DNA of 12,581 nt from an uncultured Clostridia bacterium (GCA_937907055.1 CALCTW010000037.1:1-12581); one strand, 5' to 3'. Counted from the first letter of the stretch, positions 1-6,761 are shown. The notes: generated from the letters alone by a model not told the origin. Made by a program: numbers and translations.

Positions 1-201
1 TCATCCCCGGTGGCGGTGGAGCATGTCAAGGCGGAGGCCGGAATGGATATCGGAGATACGCTGATCGGCATGCATCTTGCCCGCGTGGCGGTTCCCTTCC
101 GCGGCAGTGTCAAGCGGATCGGCGAAGCGCCCCTTGTGATGGCTTACACCCGTCTGCCGTATATCGGCGGGGAACGGGCCCGATACACAGAGGATGATTG
201 A
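1..201 (+). CDS. ywlG: UPF0340 / DUF436 family protein (YwlG-like), C-terminal part
   Basis: The frame is open from the left edge and ends at TGA 199-201, so only the last 66 residues are visible and the start lies outside the window. The segment VEHVKAEAGMDIGDTLIGMH, followed by AVPFRGSVKRIGEA and the ending YIGGERARY, matches the conserved C-terminus I know from Bacillus YwlG (UPF0340, DUF436), which reads VEHIKAHAGIDIGDTLIGMH...VAVPVRTSVKQIG...LIGGERAVY. The family is a roughly 180-residue cytoplasmic protein widespread in Firmicutes with no firmly established function. The match is from memory but extends over nearly the whole visible segment. A GTG at 10 could be read as a start, but the conserved block begins upstream of any plausible domain boundary, so this is a fragment by position and not a small gene. 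Confidence 0.85.
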   Translation, partial: SSPVAVEHVKAEAGMDIGDTLIGMHLARVAVPFRGSVKRIGEAPLVMAYTRLPYIGGERARYTEDD

Positions 202-210
202 GTCCGCGTT

Positions 211-226
211 AAAGCAGACGCTTTTT
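211..226 (+). terminator. Possible weak terminator after the ywlG-like gene
   Basis: A short hairpin AAAGC-AGAC-GCTTT (stem of five pairs) is followed by two more T, ten bases after the stop codon. It is weak; the gap to the next gene is only 69 bases, so readthrough is possible. Confidence 0.3.
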
Positions 227-270
227 CATCTTTTGTATATATTCAGATCAAGATCAGGAGGAAAAAAGAA

Positions 271-921
271 ATGAAACGGATCATTGCCATGTTGGTTGCC
301 GCGGTCGTGCTGATGATGGCGTTTTCCGCGTTCGCGGAGGAATTGCCTTCGATCACCTTCAGAGGGCTTTCGTTTGGCACGACATATCGCGCCGCGGTAG
401 AGAACGGACGCGCGCCGAACAACGCCTTTCCTGTATCGGTCCCTTATATCGGGCGGATCGATGAGATCATCTATCGCTCGGAATATTTGGAGGGTATGAA
501 TCTGGTCGATCCGGATGAAAAGATATCCTCCATCATGCTCATGTCCTATGATTCAGAGGTCGATGTGGCAGGATATACCGCTTATCAGGTGGACTGGCGT
601 TTTGTGCGTCCTCTGGTCGATGGGAAAATATCCATGAATGATGATGACGCGATCTTCTATGCCGGCTGGTATTCGATCCAGGCACCGGATTATCGCGCCC
701 TTGAAAAGGATCTGACCGAAAAGCTGACCACCCTTTACGGGGAGCCGGAAGGGATCTATGATATCGAGATCTCGTGGGGCGTTTTTGAAAAGGCGATGAT
801 CGTTTGGCAGGGCCGCGATGATACCCGGATCATTCTGACGACGGACGGCTACAGCGGCTGCCGCCTTGCTTATGTGTGGATGGGCGCGCAGGAGTTGATC
901 GACGCGGTCTATTCTGTATAG
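271..921 (+). CDS. Secreted protein of unknown function, 216 residues
   Basis: I do not recognise the family. The start is supported by AGGAGG at 256-261, nine bases upstream of ATG 271. Residues 1-22 form a clear Sec signal peptide: MKR, a hydrophobic stretch, then an Ala-rich end with probable cleavage after AFA22. No lipobox cysteine is seen, so the mature protein is probably exported or cell-wall associated. The mature part is acidic and rich in aromatic residues, with no transmembrane segment. Its second half has the order KLTTLYGEPEG, a W-containing strand (IVWQGRDDTRIILT) and a final TM-free strand, a layout I associate with small clostridial exported proteins that compare a computed shape with YG-P motifs, but this is only a resemblance. 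It stands alone between a possible weak terminator and a hairpin, ahead of the ferredoxin gene. Confidence 0.8.
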   Translation: MKRIIAMLVAAVVLMMAFSAFAEELPSITFRGLSFGTTYRAAVENGRAPNNAFPVSVPYIGRIDEIIYRSEYLEGMNLVDPDEKISSIMLMSYDSEVDVAGYTAYQVDWRFVRPLVDGKISMNDDDAIFYAGWYSIQAPDYRALEKDLTEKLTTLYGEPEGIYDIEISWGVFEKAMIVWQGRDDTRIILTTDGYSGCRLAYVWMGAQELIDAVYSV

Positions 922-970
922 GAGACGGTCGATCCTGTGGAAACCACATATTCTCTGAACGGTCTGTGAG

Positions 971-1004
971 ACGGAGCGGGTGAACGCGCTCTGTTCATCT
1001 CTTT
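971..1004 (+). terminator. Probable terminator hairpin after the 216-residue gene
   Basis: ACGGAGCG (971-978) pairs with CGCTCTGT (987-994) over eight pairs including one G-U, with an eight-base loop, followed by a pyrimidine-rich but not purely T tract. It lies 50 bases after the stop and upstream of the ferredoxin promoter. The imperfect U tract keeps confidence moderate. Confidence 0.4.
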
Positions 1005-1047
1005 CGGAGTCCGTTGAAGGGAAGAATGTAATATTTTCGCAAAATAC

Positions 1048-1076
1048 TTGCATTGAAATGTCTGAAATGTTATACT
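1048..1076 (+). promoter_or_regulatory. Promoter of the ferredoxin gene
   Basis: TTGCAT at 1048-1053 and TATACT at 1071-1076 are separated by exactly 17 bases, within an AT-rich stretch. Start of transcription is expected near 1083, giving a leader of about 40 bases. Confidence 0.7.
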
Positions 1077-1121
1077 ATGCTAAACGCTGAATAAGCGAAA
1101 CAAAAATGGAGGTACACTGAA

Positions 1122-1292
1122 ATGGCTTATAAGATTACTGATGCCTGCATCGCTTGCGGTGCTTGCGCTGCCGATTGCCCCGTTGAAGCGATCAGCGAAG
1201 GCGAAGGCAAGTACGAGATCGACGCTGAAAAGTGCATCGGCTGCGGTGCCTGCGCCGGTTCCTGCCCCGTTGGCGCTCCCGAAGAAGAATAA
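1122..1292 (+). CDS. 2[4Fe-4S] ferredoxin, 56 residues
   Basis: This short gene encodes a small soluble electron carrier. Two cysteine clusters are complete: C9-x2-C12-x2-C15-x3-C19-P and C38-x2-C41-x2-C44-x3-C48-P. Each set of three plus the distant fourth cysteine binds one cubane, the arrangement of clostridial-type ferredoxins, whose usual length of 55-56 residues is matched exactly. The two halves (CIACGACAADCPVEAI and CIGCGACAGSCPVGAP) show the internal duplication typical of the family. Start ATG 1122 follows GGAGG at 1108-1112 with nine bases between. It has its own promoter and a strong terminator, so it is a single-gene unit, presumably highly expressed. It would serve low-potential redox enzymes such as pyruvate:ferredoxin oxidoreductase or hydrogenase; the partner is not shown here. 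Longer frames across it on both strands are shadows. Confidence 0.96.
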   Translation: MAYKITDACIACGACAADCPVEAISEGEGKYEIDAEKCIGCGACAGSCPVGAPEEE

Positions 1293-1310
1293 TTTCATCT
1301 TTCGAGGAAC

Positions 1311-1342
1311 AAGCCGTGCCGAAAGGCACGGCTTTTTGTTTT
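1311..1342 (+). terminator. Intrinsic terminator of the ferredoxin gene
   Basis: AAGCCGTGCC (1311-1320) and GGCACGGCTT (1325-1334) form a perfect ten-pair stem with a GAAA tetraloop, followed by TTTGTTTT. It lies 18 bases after the ferredoxin stop. Confidence 0.95.
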
Positions 1343-1360
1343 CTCCTCCTTCGGTTTATC

Positions 1361-1389
1361 TTGACAAAGCGGAAGGGCTATAATAAAAT
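1361..1389 (+). promoter_or_regulatory. Promoter of the metG T-box transcript
   Basis: A consensus TTGACA at 1361-1366 is followed after 17 bases by TAAAAT (1384-1389). A perfect TATAAT also sits at 1379-1384, but only 12 bases from TTGACA, too close for a normal sigma-A promoter; it could pair with the poorer TTTATC at 1355-1360 (18 bases). Transcription would start near 1390-1396, just before the T-box. Confidence 0.75.
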
Positions 1390-1395
1390 GGTTGC

Positions 1396-1632
1396 AGCGT
1401 TGAAAGGGTGAGTACCATCGTCGCTGTCTGAAAGAGAGCCGGGTCAGGTGAAAGCCGGCGGCAGTCAAAGTGGGAATATGGCCCCGGAGCGGTCGGTGTG
1501 AGCGTCCTCTGTCATGCAAGCGTAAGCCCCGGCGGGTCAGCCCGTTACAGCTGAAAAGAGACACGGCTTAGTGTAAAGCAGGGTGGTACAGCGTGTGATG
1601 ACGCCCCTGTCTGCATCAGAGGTCGTTTTTTT
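1396..1632 (+). promoter_or_regulatory. T-box riboswitch, tRNA-Met responsive, upstream of metG
   Basis: The leader has the order of a class I T-box. The Stem I distal part is GAGAGCCGG (1434-1442) paired near GAAAGCCGGC (1460-1469). The 3' side of the specifier loop is GGGAATATGGCC (1472-1483), giving ATG at 1478-1480 as specifier codon, as expected for methionine. Stem III CGGG-TCAG-CCCG is at about 1533-1544. The T-box proper, AGGGTGGTACAGCG, is at 1580-1593. The bulge TGGT (1584-1587) can pair with the ACCA end of uncharged tRNA-Met. The antiterminator pairs CAGGG (1579-1583) with CCCTG (1605-1609) and GCG (1591-1593) with CGC (1602-1604). The competing terminator uses 1602-1625 and ends in seven T (1626-1632). 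Uncharged tRNA-Met would promote readthrough into metG. The exact 5' end is an estimate. Confidence 0.93.
1602..1632 (+). terminator. Regulated terminator of the metG T-box
   Basis: The 3' arm of the antiterminator re-pairs with downstream bases: CCT/AGG and CTG/CAG around a CAT loop, with a GU bulge and an outer CG/CG pair, followed by T at 1626-1632. The stem is irregular, so the precise pairing is approximate, but its position and T tract are as expected for a T-box terminator. Confidence 0.75.
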
Positions 1633-1669
1633 ATTTCATGTTCTTTACAGAACAGGAGGGAGGTTCGCC

Positions 1670-3700
1670 ATGAGTGAACTGAAAAAAGGTACTTACTACA
1701 TCACCACGCCCATCTACTATCCCAGCGGAAACATGCACATCGGCCACACCTATACCACGGTCGCGGCGGATACCATGACCCGCTACAAGAAGATGCAGGG
1801 TTATGATACGTATTTCCTCACCGGTACCGATGAACACGGTCAGAAGATCGAGCTGAAGGCTGCCGAAAAAGGCGTTACGCCCAAGGCCTATGTCGATGAG
1901 ATCGTCGCCAATACCAAGGAACTGTGGAAGCTGATGGAGGTCGAATATAACGATTTCATCCGCACCACGGACGAACGTCATGAAAAGGTCGTTCAGAAGG
2001 TCTTCCGCCAGTTCTATGAGCAGGGTGATATCTATAAGAGCAATTATGAAGGCCTGTATTGCACGCCCTGCGAGTCCTTCTGGACTGCCACACAGGTGGT
2101 GGAGAAGGACGGTGTCAAGTGCTGCCCCGATTGCGGCCGCCCCGTGCAGCCCATGCATGAAGAAAGCTATTTCTTCCGTATGAGCAAGTATCAGGACTGG
2201 CTCATCGATTACATCCAGCAGCATCCGGATTTTATCCAGCCTGTATCCCGCGCCAATGAAATGATCAACAACTTCTTAAAGCCCGGTCTTCAGGATCTGT
2301 GCGTCAGCCGCACCAGCTTCAAGTGGGGCGTCCCGGTCGATTTTGATACCAAGCACGTGGTTTATGTGTGGATCGATGCGCTGAGCAACTATATCTCCGC
2401 GCTCGGTTATAAGAGCGAGGATGATACCCTGTTCCAGAAGTACTGGCCTGCCAATGTGCATCTGGTCGGCAAGGAGATCGTCCGTTTCCACACCATCTAT
2501 TGGCCCATCATGCTGCACGCCCTGGGTCTGGAGCTGCCCAAGCAGGTCTTTGCCCATGGCTGGCTGCTTTTCGGCGGCGATAAGATGAGCAAGTCCAAGG
2601 GCAATGTGCAGTACGCGCAGCCCATCGTGGCCCGCTACGGCGCCGACGCCCTACGTTACTATCTGCTGCGCGAAATGCCCTTCGGCGCGGATGGCAATTA
2701 TACCGATGAAGCCTTCCTGACCCGCTATAATTCCGATCTCGCGAATGACCTTGGCAATCTTGTCAGCCGTACGGTCGCGATGATCGAAAAGTATTTTAAC
2801 GGTGTGCTTCCCGCGTGGACGGCGGAAGGCGCCAATGCCGATGAAGATGACGCGCTGCGCGCCCATTGCGCCGCGCTTCCGCAGCTTGTGGATGCCCAGA
2901 TGGAAAAACTCCAGTTCAGCCAGGCGCTGACCGAGATCTGGAAGGTCATCGGCGAGTGCAACAAGTACATCGATGTCACCCAGCCCTGGGTGCTCGGCAA
3001 GGACGAGAGCAAGAAGGCCCGTCTGGCCAATGTCCTGCTCAATCTGGCGGAATGTGTCCGTTACGCGGCCATCCTCATCCGTCCCTTCATGCCTGTCACG
3101 CCCGATCTGATCTTTGATCAGCTGGGCATCACCGGCACCGATATCACCGTGTATGATTCCCTCAACGCCTTCGGTCAGCTGAAGGAAGGCACCAAGGTAC
3201 ACAAGGGAGACGCGCTGTTCCAGCGTCTGGATATCAAGAAGGAACTGGCCGCGCTCAATCCCGAAGCTGTCGCGCCTGCCGAAAAGAAGCCCGAGAAGAA
3301 GGCTGAAAAGAAGGCGGAGCAGCCCAAGAAGGAAAAGCCCAAGGCGGAGATCCCCGAAGGCTGCATCGCGTTCGGTGATTTTGAAAAGGTCAAGCTCCGC
3401 GTGGCCAATGTTCTCACCTGCGAAAAGGTGGAAAAGAGCGATAAGCTGCTCAAGTTCAGCCTGGATCTGGGCACCGAGCAGCGCACCGTGCTCAGCGGCA
3501 TTGCCAAGTACTATCAGCCGGAGGAACTGGTGGGCAAGAGCCTCGTCCTGCTGGCCAATCTCGCGCCCCGCAAGATCATGGGTATCGAGAGCCAGGGCAT
3601 GCTGCTTTCCGCCATCAAGGAAAATGAAGACGGCTCCGAGACCCTGCGTCTGCTCACCGTGGACGGCGGTGTCTTCCCGGCCGGAAGCGAGATCGGCTGA
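1670..3700 (+). CDS. metG: Methionyl-tRNA synthetase with C-terminal tRNA-binding domain
   Basis: This 676-residue cytoplasmic enzyme charges tRNA-Met with methionine using ATP. The class I catalytic domain carries HIGH at residues 23-26 and KMSKS at 305-309. The connective insertion holds a four-cysteine zinc knuckle, C131-x2-C134 and C152-x2-C155. A helical anticodon-binding domain follows (about 340-515). A Lys/Glu/Ala-rich linker (about 532-562) leads to a Trbp111/EMAPII-like domain (566-676) that binds tRNA and usually mediates dimerisation. The length fits the long bacterial form. I place the start at ATG 1670, after AGGAGGG at 1654-1660. The frame stays open back to a GTG at 1583, but that lies inside the T-box antiterminator and adds 29 unrelated residues. 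Expression should rise when uncharged tRNA-Met accumulates. The gene ends 36 bases before a strong terminator, so it appears monocistronic. Confidence 0.98.
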   Translation: MSELKKGTYYITTPIYYPSGNMHIGHTYTTVAADTMTRYKKMQGYDTYFLTGTDEHGQKIELKAAEKGVTPKAYVDEIVANTKELWKLMEVEYNDFIRTTDERHEKVVQKVFRQFYEQGDIYKSNYEGLYCTPCESFWTATQVVEKDGVKCCPDCGRPVQPMHEESYFFRMSKYQDWLIDYIQQHPDFIQPVSRANEMINNFLKPGLQDLCVSRTSFKWGVPVDFDTKHVVYVWIDALSNYISALGYKSEDDTLFQKYWPANVHLVGKEIVRFHTIYWPIMLHALGLELPKQVFAHGWLLFGGDKMSKSKGNVQYAQPIVARYGADALRYYLLREMPFGADGNYTDEAFLTRYNSDLANDLGNLVSRTVAMIEKYFNGVLPAWTAEGANADEDDALRAHCAALPQLVDAQMEKLQFSQALTEIWKVIGECNKYIDVTQPWVLGKDESKKARLANVLLNLAECVRYAAILIRPFMPVTPDLIFDQLGITGTDITVYDSLNAFGQLKEGTKVHKGDALFQRLDIKKELAALNPEAVAPAEKKPEKKAEKKAEQPKKEKPKAEIPEGCIAFGDFEKVKLRVANVLTCEKVEKSDKLLKFSLDLGTEQRTVLSGIAKYYQPEELVGKSLVLLANLAPRKIMGIESQGMLLSAIKENEDGSETLRLLTVDGGVFPAGSEIG

Positions 3701-3735
3701 TCCCGTTCATCCCATTCTAAACCGATGTTTTCAAG

Positions 3736-3766
3736 GCACGTTCCGGTTCTCCGGGGCGTGCTTTTT
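3736..3766 (+). terminator. Intrinsic terminator of metG
   Basis: GCACGTTCCGG (3736-3746) pairs with CCGGGGCGTGC (3751-3761) through eleven pairs including two G-U, with loop TTCT, followed by five T (3762-3766). Confidence 0.93.
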
Positions 3767-3818
3767 GCGTTCCTGAAGCGTGTATCTCTTTAAAGGGTGT
3801 ATTCTTTGTGTATCACTT

Positions 3819-3847
3819 TTGACAGGAGTGGCAGGGGGTGTTATAAT
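3819..3847 (+). promoter_or_regulatory. Promoter of the panT-coaX unit
   Basis: Both hexamers match consensus: TTGACA at 3819-3824 and TATAAT at 3842-3847, with a 17-base spacer. Transcription should start at about 3853-3855, leaving a leader of roughly 95 bases before the first gene. Confidence 0.92.
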
Positions 3848-3852
3848 ATGCG

Positions 3853-3890
3853 CGTGAAATCGCGGGTACCTTCGGGGCCCGACATTCACG
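3853..3890 (+). ncRNA. 5' leader hairpin of the panT-coaX mRNA
   Basis: CGTGAA (3853-3858) pairs with TTCACG (3885-3890), and inside it CGGG (3863-3866) pairs with CCCG (3878-3881), separated by asymmetric internal loops. The structure would be the very 5' end of the transcript. It may simply protect the mRNA end; a ligand-binding role is possible given the vitamin-uptake gene downstream, but I recognise no known riboswitch. The following bases are pyrimidine-rich without a true terminator T tract. Confidence 0.5.
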
Positions 3891-3947
3891 GCTCTCTTTT
3901 ACTTTACTGTCAGGTATCTTGACGGAACTTGAACGGAGGAACTGCAT

Positions 3948-4574
3948 ATGTCTACTACCCGTAAACGCAACAACGTTACTTATCTGTGCACCCTTGCGCT
4001 GCTGGTGGCCATTGAAGTGGTCATGAAGCTCAGCGGTCTGGGCTCGCTCAGGATCACGCCTTTTCTGGTGATGAGCTTCCTCACCATCCCCATCGCTGTC
4101 GGCGCGGCGCTTCTCGGTCCTACGGCCGGTCTTGTGCTCGGTGCCGTGTTCGGCGGGCTCAGTCTCATTGATGCCATGACGGGCACCTCCGGCATGACGG
4201 TCGTCTTTTTCCAACAGGATCCGGTCGGCACGGTTTTCCTGTGCCTGGTCATGCGTATGCTGATGGGCTATCTGACCGGTCTTGTCTTCAAGGGCTGCCG
4301 GAAGATCGATCCCACCAAAACCATCTGCTATTATGTCGGCGCGCTGGCAGCGCCGCTGCTCAATACCATCCTTTTCATGGGTTATATCGTCATTTTCTTC
4401 TATAACACGGAATATGTCCAGAATCTTGCCATCTCCAAGGGCGCGGATAACTGGTTCATGTTCATCGTGCTGATCGTCGGCGTTCAGGGTCTGATTGAAG
4501 CGGGCGTCGGCTGCGTGATCGGCGGCACCATCAGCAAGATCCTTTCCAGGACCAAGCTGCTTCGCCGGAAATAA
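3948..4574 (+). CDS. panT: ECF transporter S component, probably for pantothenate
   Basis: A 208-residue integral membrane protein with about six hydrophobic segments (roughly residues 11-30, 36-56, 58-78, 92-115, 127-153 and 169-195) and a basic C-terminus (TKLLRRK). Size, topology and Gly/Ala-rich helices, such as the one running from IPIAVGAALLGPTAG, fit the substrate-binding S components of energy-coupling factor vitamin transporters. These need the shared EcfA/A'/T module, which is not in this window. The substrate is inferred from context: the next gene is coaX, which phosphorylates pantothenate, and panT-type S components are often found in Firmicutes that salvage this vitamin. Start ATG 3948 follows GGAGG at 3935-3939. 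Promoter 3819-3847 drives it. S-component specificity cannot be read safely from sequence by eye, so another vitamin or nucleobase remains possible; the membrane-transporter call is firmer than pantothenate. Confidence 0.8.
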   Translation: MSTTRKRNNVTYLCTLALLVAIEVVMKLSGLGSLRITPFLVMSFLTIPIAVGAALLGPTAGLVLGAVFGGLSLIDAMTGTSGMTVVFFQQDPVGTVFLCLVMRMLMGYLTGLVFKGCRKIDPTKTICYYVGALAAPLLNTILFMGYIVIFFYNTEYVQNLAISKGADNWFMFIVLIVGVQGLIEAGVGCVIGGTISKILSRTKLLRRK

Positions 4575-4587
4575 ATTCAATCATCAA

Positions 4588-4621
4588 AGGCAATACAGGA
4601 AGCCGTTTTCCTGTATTGCCT
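4588..4621 (+). repeat. Perfect 14-base inverted repeat between panT and coaX
   Basis: AGGCAATACAGGAA (4588-4601) and its exact reverse complement (4608-4621) flank the six-base loop GCCGTT. No T tract follows on either side, so it is not an ordinary terminator. It lies inside the presumed panT-coaX mRNA and ends 27 bases before the coaX start. It could act as an mRNA stabiliser, a processing site or a partial terminator that sets different levels of the two genes. Confidence 0.85.
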
Positions 4622-4648
4622 CAATCCAATTACAGGCAGGGAAACAAA

Positions 4649-5416
4649 ATGATCTTTACAATGGATGTCGGCAATACCAATATCAAGTGCGCGGTATTTG
4701 AAGGCAATGAGATGGTCGGCTACTGGCGTCTGTCCACCACCCGGAAATATACCAGCGATGAAATGGGCTCCACGCTGATCAGTCTGCTGAACAGCAAGGG
4801 CTTCAAGCCTTCTGATATTTCAGGCGTGATGCTTTCCTCCGTTGTTCCCACCATCAACTTCACCGTGGAGCATATGTTCCGGGATTACTTCAATATCGAA
4901 CCCATGTACGTCGCTCCCGGGGTGAAGACGGGCATCGATATCAAGTATGAGAACCCGCGCGAGCTGGGCAGTGACCGTATCTGCAATGCTGTTGCCGCGG
5001 CCACGCTGTACGGCGGCCCCTGTGTGTATATCGATTTCGGCACCGCGACCACTTTCGGCGTGCTGGATAACAAGAACGCCTTCCTCGGCGGTGCCATCGT
5101 GCCGGGCCTGAAGCTGACAAGTGAAGCCATCGTCAGCGGCACGGCCAAGCTGCCGCACTTTGAACTCATCAAGCCTGAGCATGTCATTGGCAAGACCACG
5201 GTTGCCAATCTGCAGAGCGGTCTCATCTACGGCTATGTCGGTCTGGTGGATTATCTGGCCCGCAAGCTCCGTGATGAGATGGGCTTCCCGGAGGCCAAGG
5301 TCATTGCCACCGGCGGCACCGCCAAGCTCATCGCTTCCGAAACGGATGTGATCGATGTCATCGACGGCACTCTGACCCTCAAGGGTCTTCAGATCATCTG
5401 GGAAAAGAATCACTGA
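4649..5416 (+). CDS. coaX: Type III pantothenate kinase
   Basis: This 255-residue cytoplasmic enzyme phosphorylates pantothenate to 4'-phosphopantothenate, the first step of CoA synthesis. It has the ASKHA-fold signatures of the CoaX family: the N-terminal phosphate loop D6-VGNTN, the GSDR motif (107-110) with the expected catalytic Asp109, D129-FGTATT, the GGAIVPG loop (147-153) and the adenosine motif TGGTA (221-225). Its length is that of stand-alone CoaX, with no BirA fusion. Type III enzymes are not inhibited by CoA and need a monovalent cation (family knowledge). I place the start at ATG 4649, preceded by an AGGCAGGGA sequence; the frame runs further upstream only through the inverted repeat. 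It lies 74 bases after the ECF gene with no true terminator between, so co-transcription is likely, which in turn supports pantothenate as the transported vitamin. Confidence 0.96.
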   Translation: MIFTMDVGNTNIKCAVFEGNEMVGYWRLSTTRKYTSDEMGSTLISLLNSKGFKPSDISGVMLSSVVPTINFTVEHMFRDYFNIEPMYVAPGVKTGIDIKYENPRELGSDRICNAVAAATLYGGPCVYIDFGTATTFGVLDNKNAFLGGAIVPGLKLTSEAIVSGTAKLPHFELIKPEHVIGKTTVANLQSGLIYGYVGLVDYLARKLRDEMGFPEAKVIATGGTAKLIASETDVIDVIDGTLTLKGLQIIWEKNH

Positions 5417-5471
5417 TGCCTGAAACGGCTCCGTTCATGGGGACGCGAAGGCCGGGAAAGGTTATTCCGGT

Positions 5472-6761
5472 ATGCAACCGAAAGAAAAAAGACCGCTGAA
5501 TACCGCAAGCATCGCCGCGCTGGCTTTTACAGGTGCGGTGCTTTTGGCATGTGCGGTCTTTTTCTGTTTTGTCTCCTGCTCAAACGGTGATTATGTCCGC
5601 CCGGATGACGCGCTGGTCATCCACGCGGCCGGCGTTGAAACACCTTCAGCCACCGTTCTGCCCACGCCCACGGTGCAGTATGCCTTCATCACGCCGCAGC
5701 CGGTGCAGCAGGGGGCGGCACAGGAAACCCAGGCCCCAGTCTATTATAACTTCAGCATCACCATCGGCGGCCTGGCCGCTTTCCAGAGCGATATCACGCA
5801 GAGCCTGCTGAATGATCCCGGCTATTCCGAACAGGATGTTTTCGCGCATGTTTCGCGCTATATCCACGCGGACAGGAATATCGTTGTGCTGGATAATCTT
5901 TTAAGCAATTCCGCGAATTACACCGATACCATGGCGCCGGGAGTATGCGCCGCCGCGCTGCATCAGGCGGGATTTGATACCGTTGTTCTGTCCAATGATC
6001 ATGTGCTGGATTATGATACCGATGGATTATTAAATACAGTTGGTATCCTGAACAGCGAAGGTATGACGGTCAACGGAACAGGCGCGGGCGCGGGGGAAGG
6101 GATCACCTTCATCAACATCAACGGCGCGAAGATCGCGCTCGTTTCCTATACGGAGACCCTGACCGGCAAATCAGCGGAACGTCTTACCGTAATGCCGGAG
6201 GCAGTCACGGTCTACAGCGCCGAACAGGCGCGGAATGATCTTCAGTACGCGCGCGAACAGGGCGCGGAGTTTGTGATCGTCTTCATGTATTGGGGCAAAG
6301 AAGAGGCTGAATCTGTTTCCGCCGCGCAGCGTGATATCGCGCAAACACTCAGCCTGTACGGCGCGGACGCGATCATCGGCACCAATCCCCACATCGCCCA
6401 GCCGCTCGAAATGCTGATCGGATATAACGAACTTACCGGCCGACCCCAGCGTACGCTGGTCGCCTATTCCATGGGCAGCCTGATCACGGAGAGCCGCGAA
6501 AACCGCGAACACATCTCTTCCTTCCTGCTGCATCTGGAGGTCACCTGTTCATCCGATGATGTCCGCTTCGTTTCTGTTGGCTATACGCCCCTTTACATCT
6601 GGAATGACCGCGCCAATAACAACAATCGTTTCTACAGCGTTTATTCCGCCGGTGAAGCCCCGGAGGGGATGAGCGATACGCAGAAGACCTACATGGATCA
6701 CAGCCTGCAATTCATCAAGAACAGAATGGACAACGGTGTGGCGGTTATGGTGAGCGACTGA
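5472..6761 (+). CDS. CapA-like (PGA_cap) membrane-anchored protein with altered metal-site motifs
   Basis: 429 residues: a short basic N-terminus, one membrane helix (about 14-36), a Pro/Thr/Gln-rich extracellular linker (about 55-90), then a calcineurin-like domain of the CapA/PGA_cap kind (about 93-360). The family pattern is clear in LSNDHVLDYDTDG (174-185), YWGKE (273-277), GTNPHIAQPLE (303-313) and YSMGSLI (332-338), which correspond to the usual NNHxxDYG, HWGxE, G-HPHVxQ and YSLGNF. Several presumed metal ligands differ: the opening GD motif reads GG (99-100), NNH reads NDH, the H of HWG is Y273, and the first H of HHPH or THPH is N305. The fold is probably kept, but phosphoesterase activity is doubtful. 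The C-terminal 70 residues are unassigned. It follows coaX by 55 bases with no visible terminator and a modest GGGAAAGG ribosome binding site, so it may share the panT-coaX transcript. Role: cell-surface, otherwise unknown. Confidence 0.85.
   Translation: MQPKEKRPLNTASIAALAFTGAVLLACAVFFCFVSCSNGDYVRPDDALVIHAAGVETPSATVLPTPTVQYAFITPQPVQQGAAQETQAPVYYNFSITIGGLAAFQSDITQSLLNDPGYSEQDVFAHVSRYIHADRNIVVLDNLLSNSANYTDTMAPGVCAAALHQAGFDTVVLSNDHVLDYDTDGLLNTVGILNSEGMTVNGTGAGAGEGITFININGAKIALVSYTETLTGKSAERLTVMPEAVTVYSAEQARNDLQYAREQGAEFVIVFMYWGKEEAESVSAAQRDIAQTLSLYGADAIIGTNPHIAQPLEMLIGYNELTGRPQRTLVAYSMGSLITESRENREHISSFLLHLEVTCSSDDVRFVSVGYTPLYIWNDRANNNNRFYSVYSAGEAPEGMSDTQKTYMDHSLQFIKNRMDNGVAVMVSD

Noticed and set aside
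1080..1383. Open frames on both strands over the ferredoxin region
   Set aside because: They read the ferredoxin gene and its terminator in wrong frames; the true 56-residue frame has eight conserved cysteines.
1361..1384. TTGACA paired with TATAAT as the metG promoter
   Set aside because: The spacer is only 12 bases; TAAAAT at 1384-1389 gives the standard 17.
1583..1669. A 29-residue N-terminal extension of metG from GTG 1583
   Set aside because: It lies inside the T-box antiterminator and terminator; the ATG at 1670 has an excellent ribosome binding site and the normal MetG N-terminus.
3813..4580. A minus-strand frame opposite the ECF gene
   Set aside because: It is His/Asp/Arg-rich, the typical antisense of a membrane protein gene, and it crosses the plus-strand promoter.
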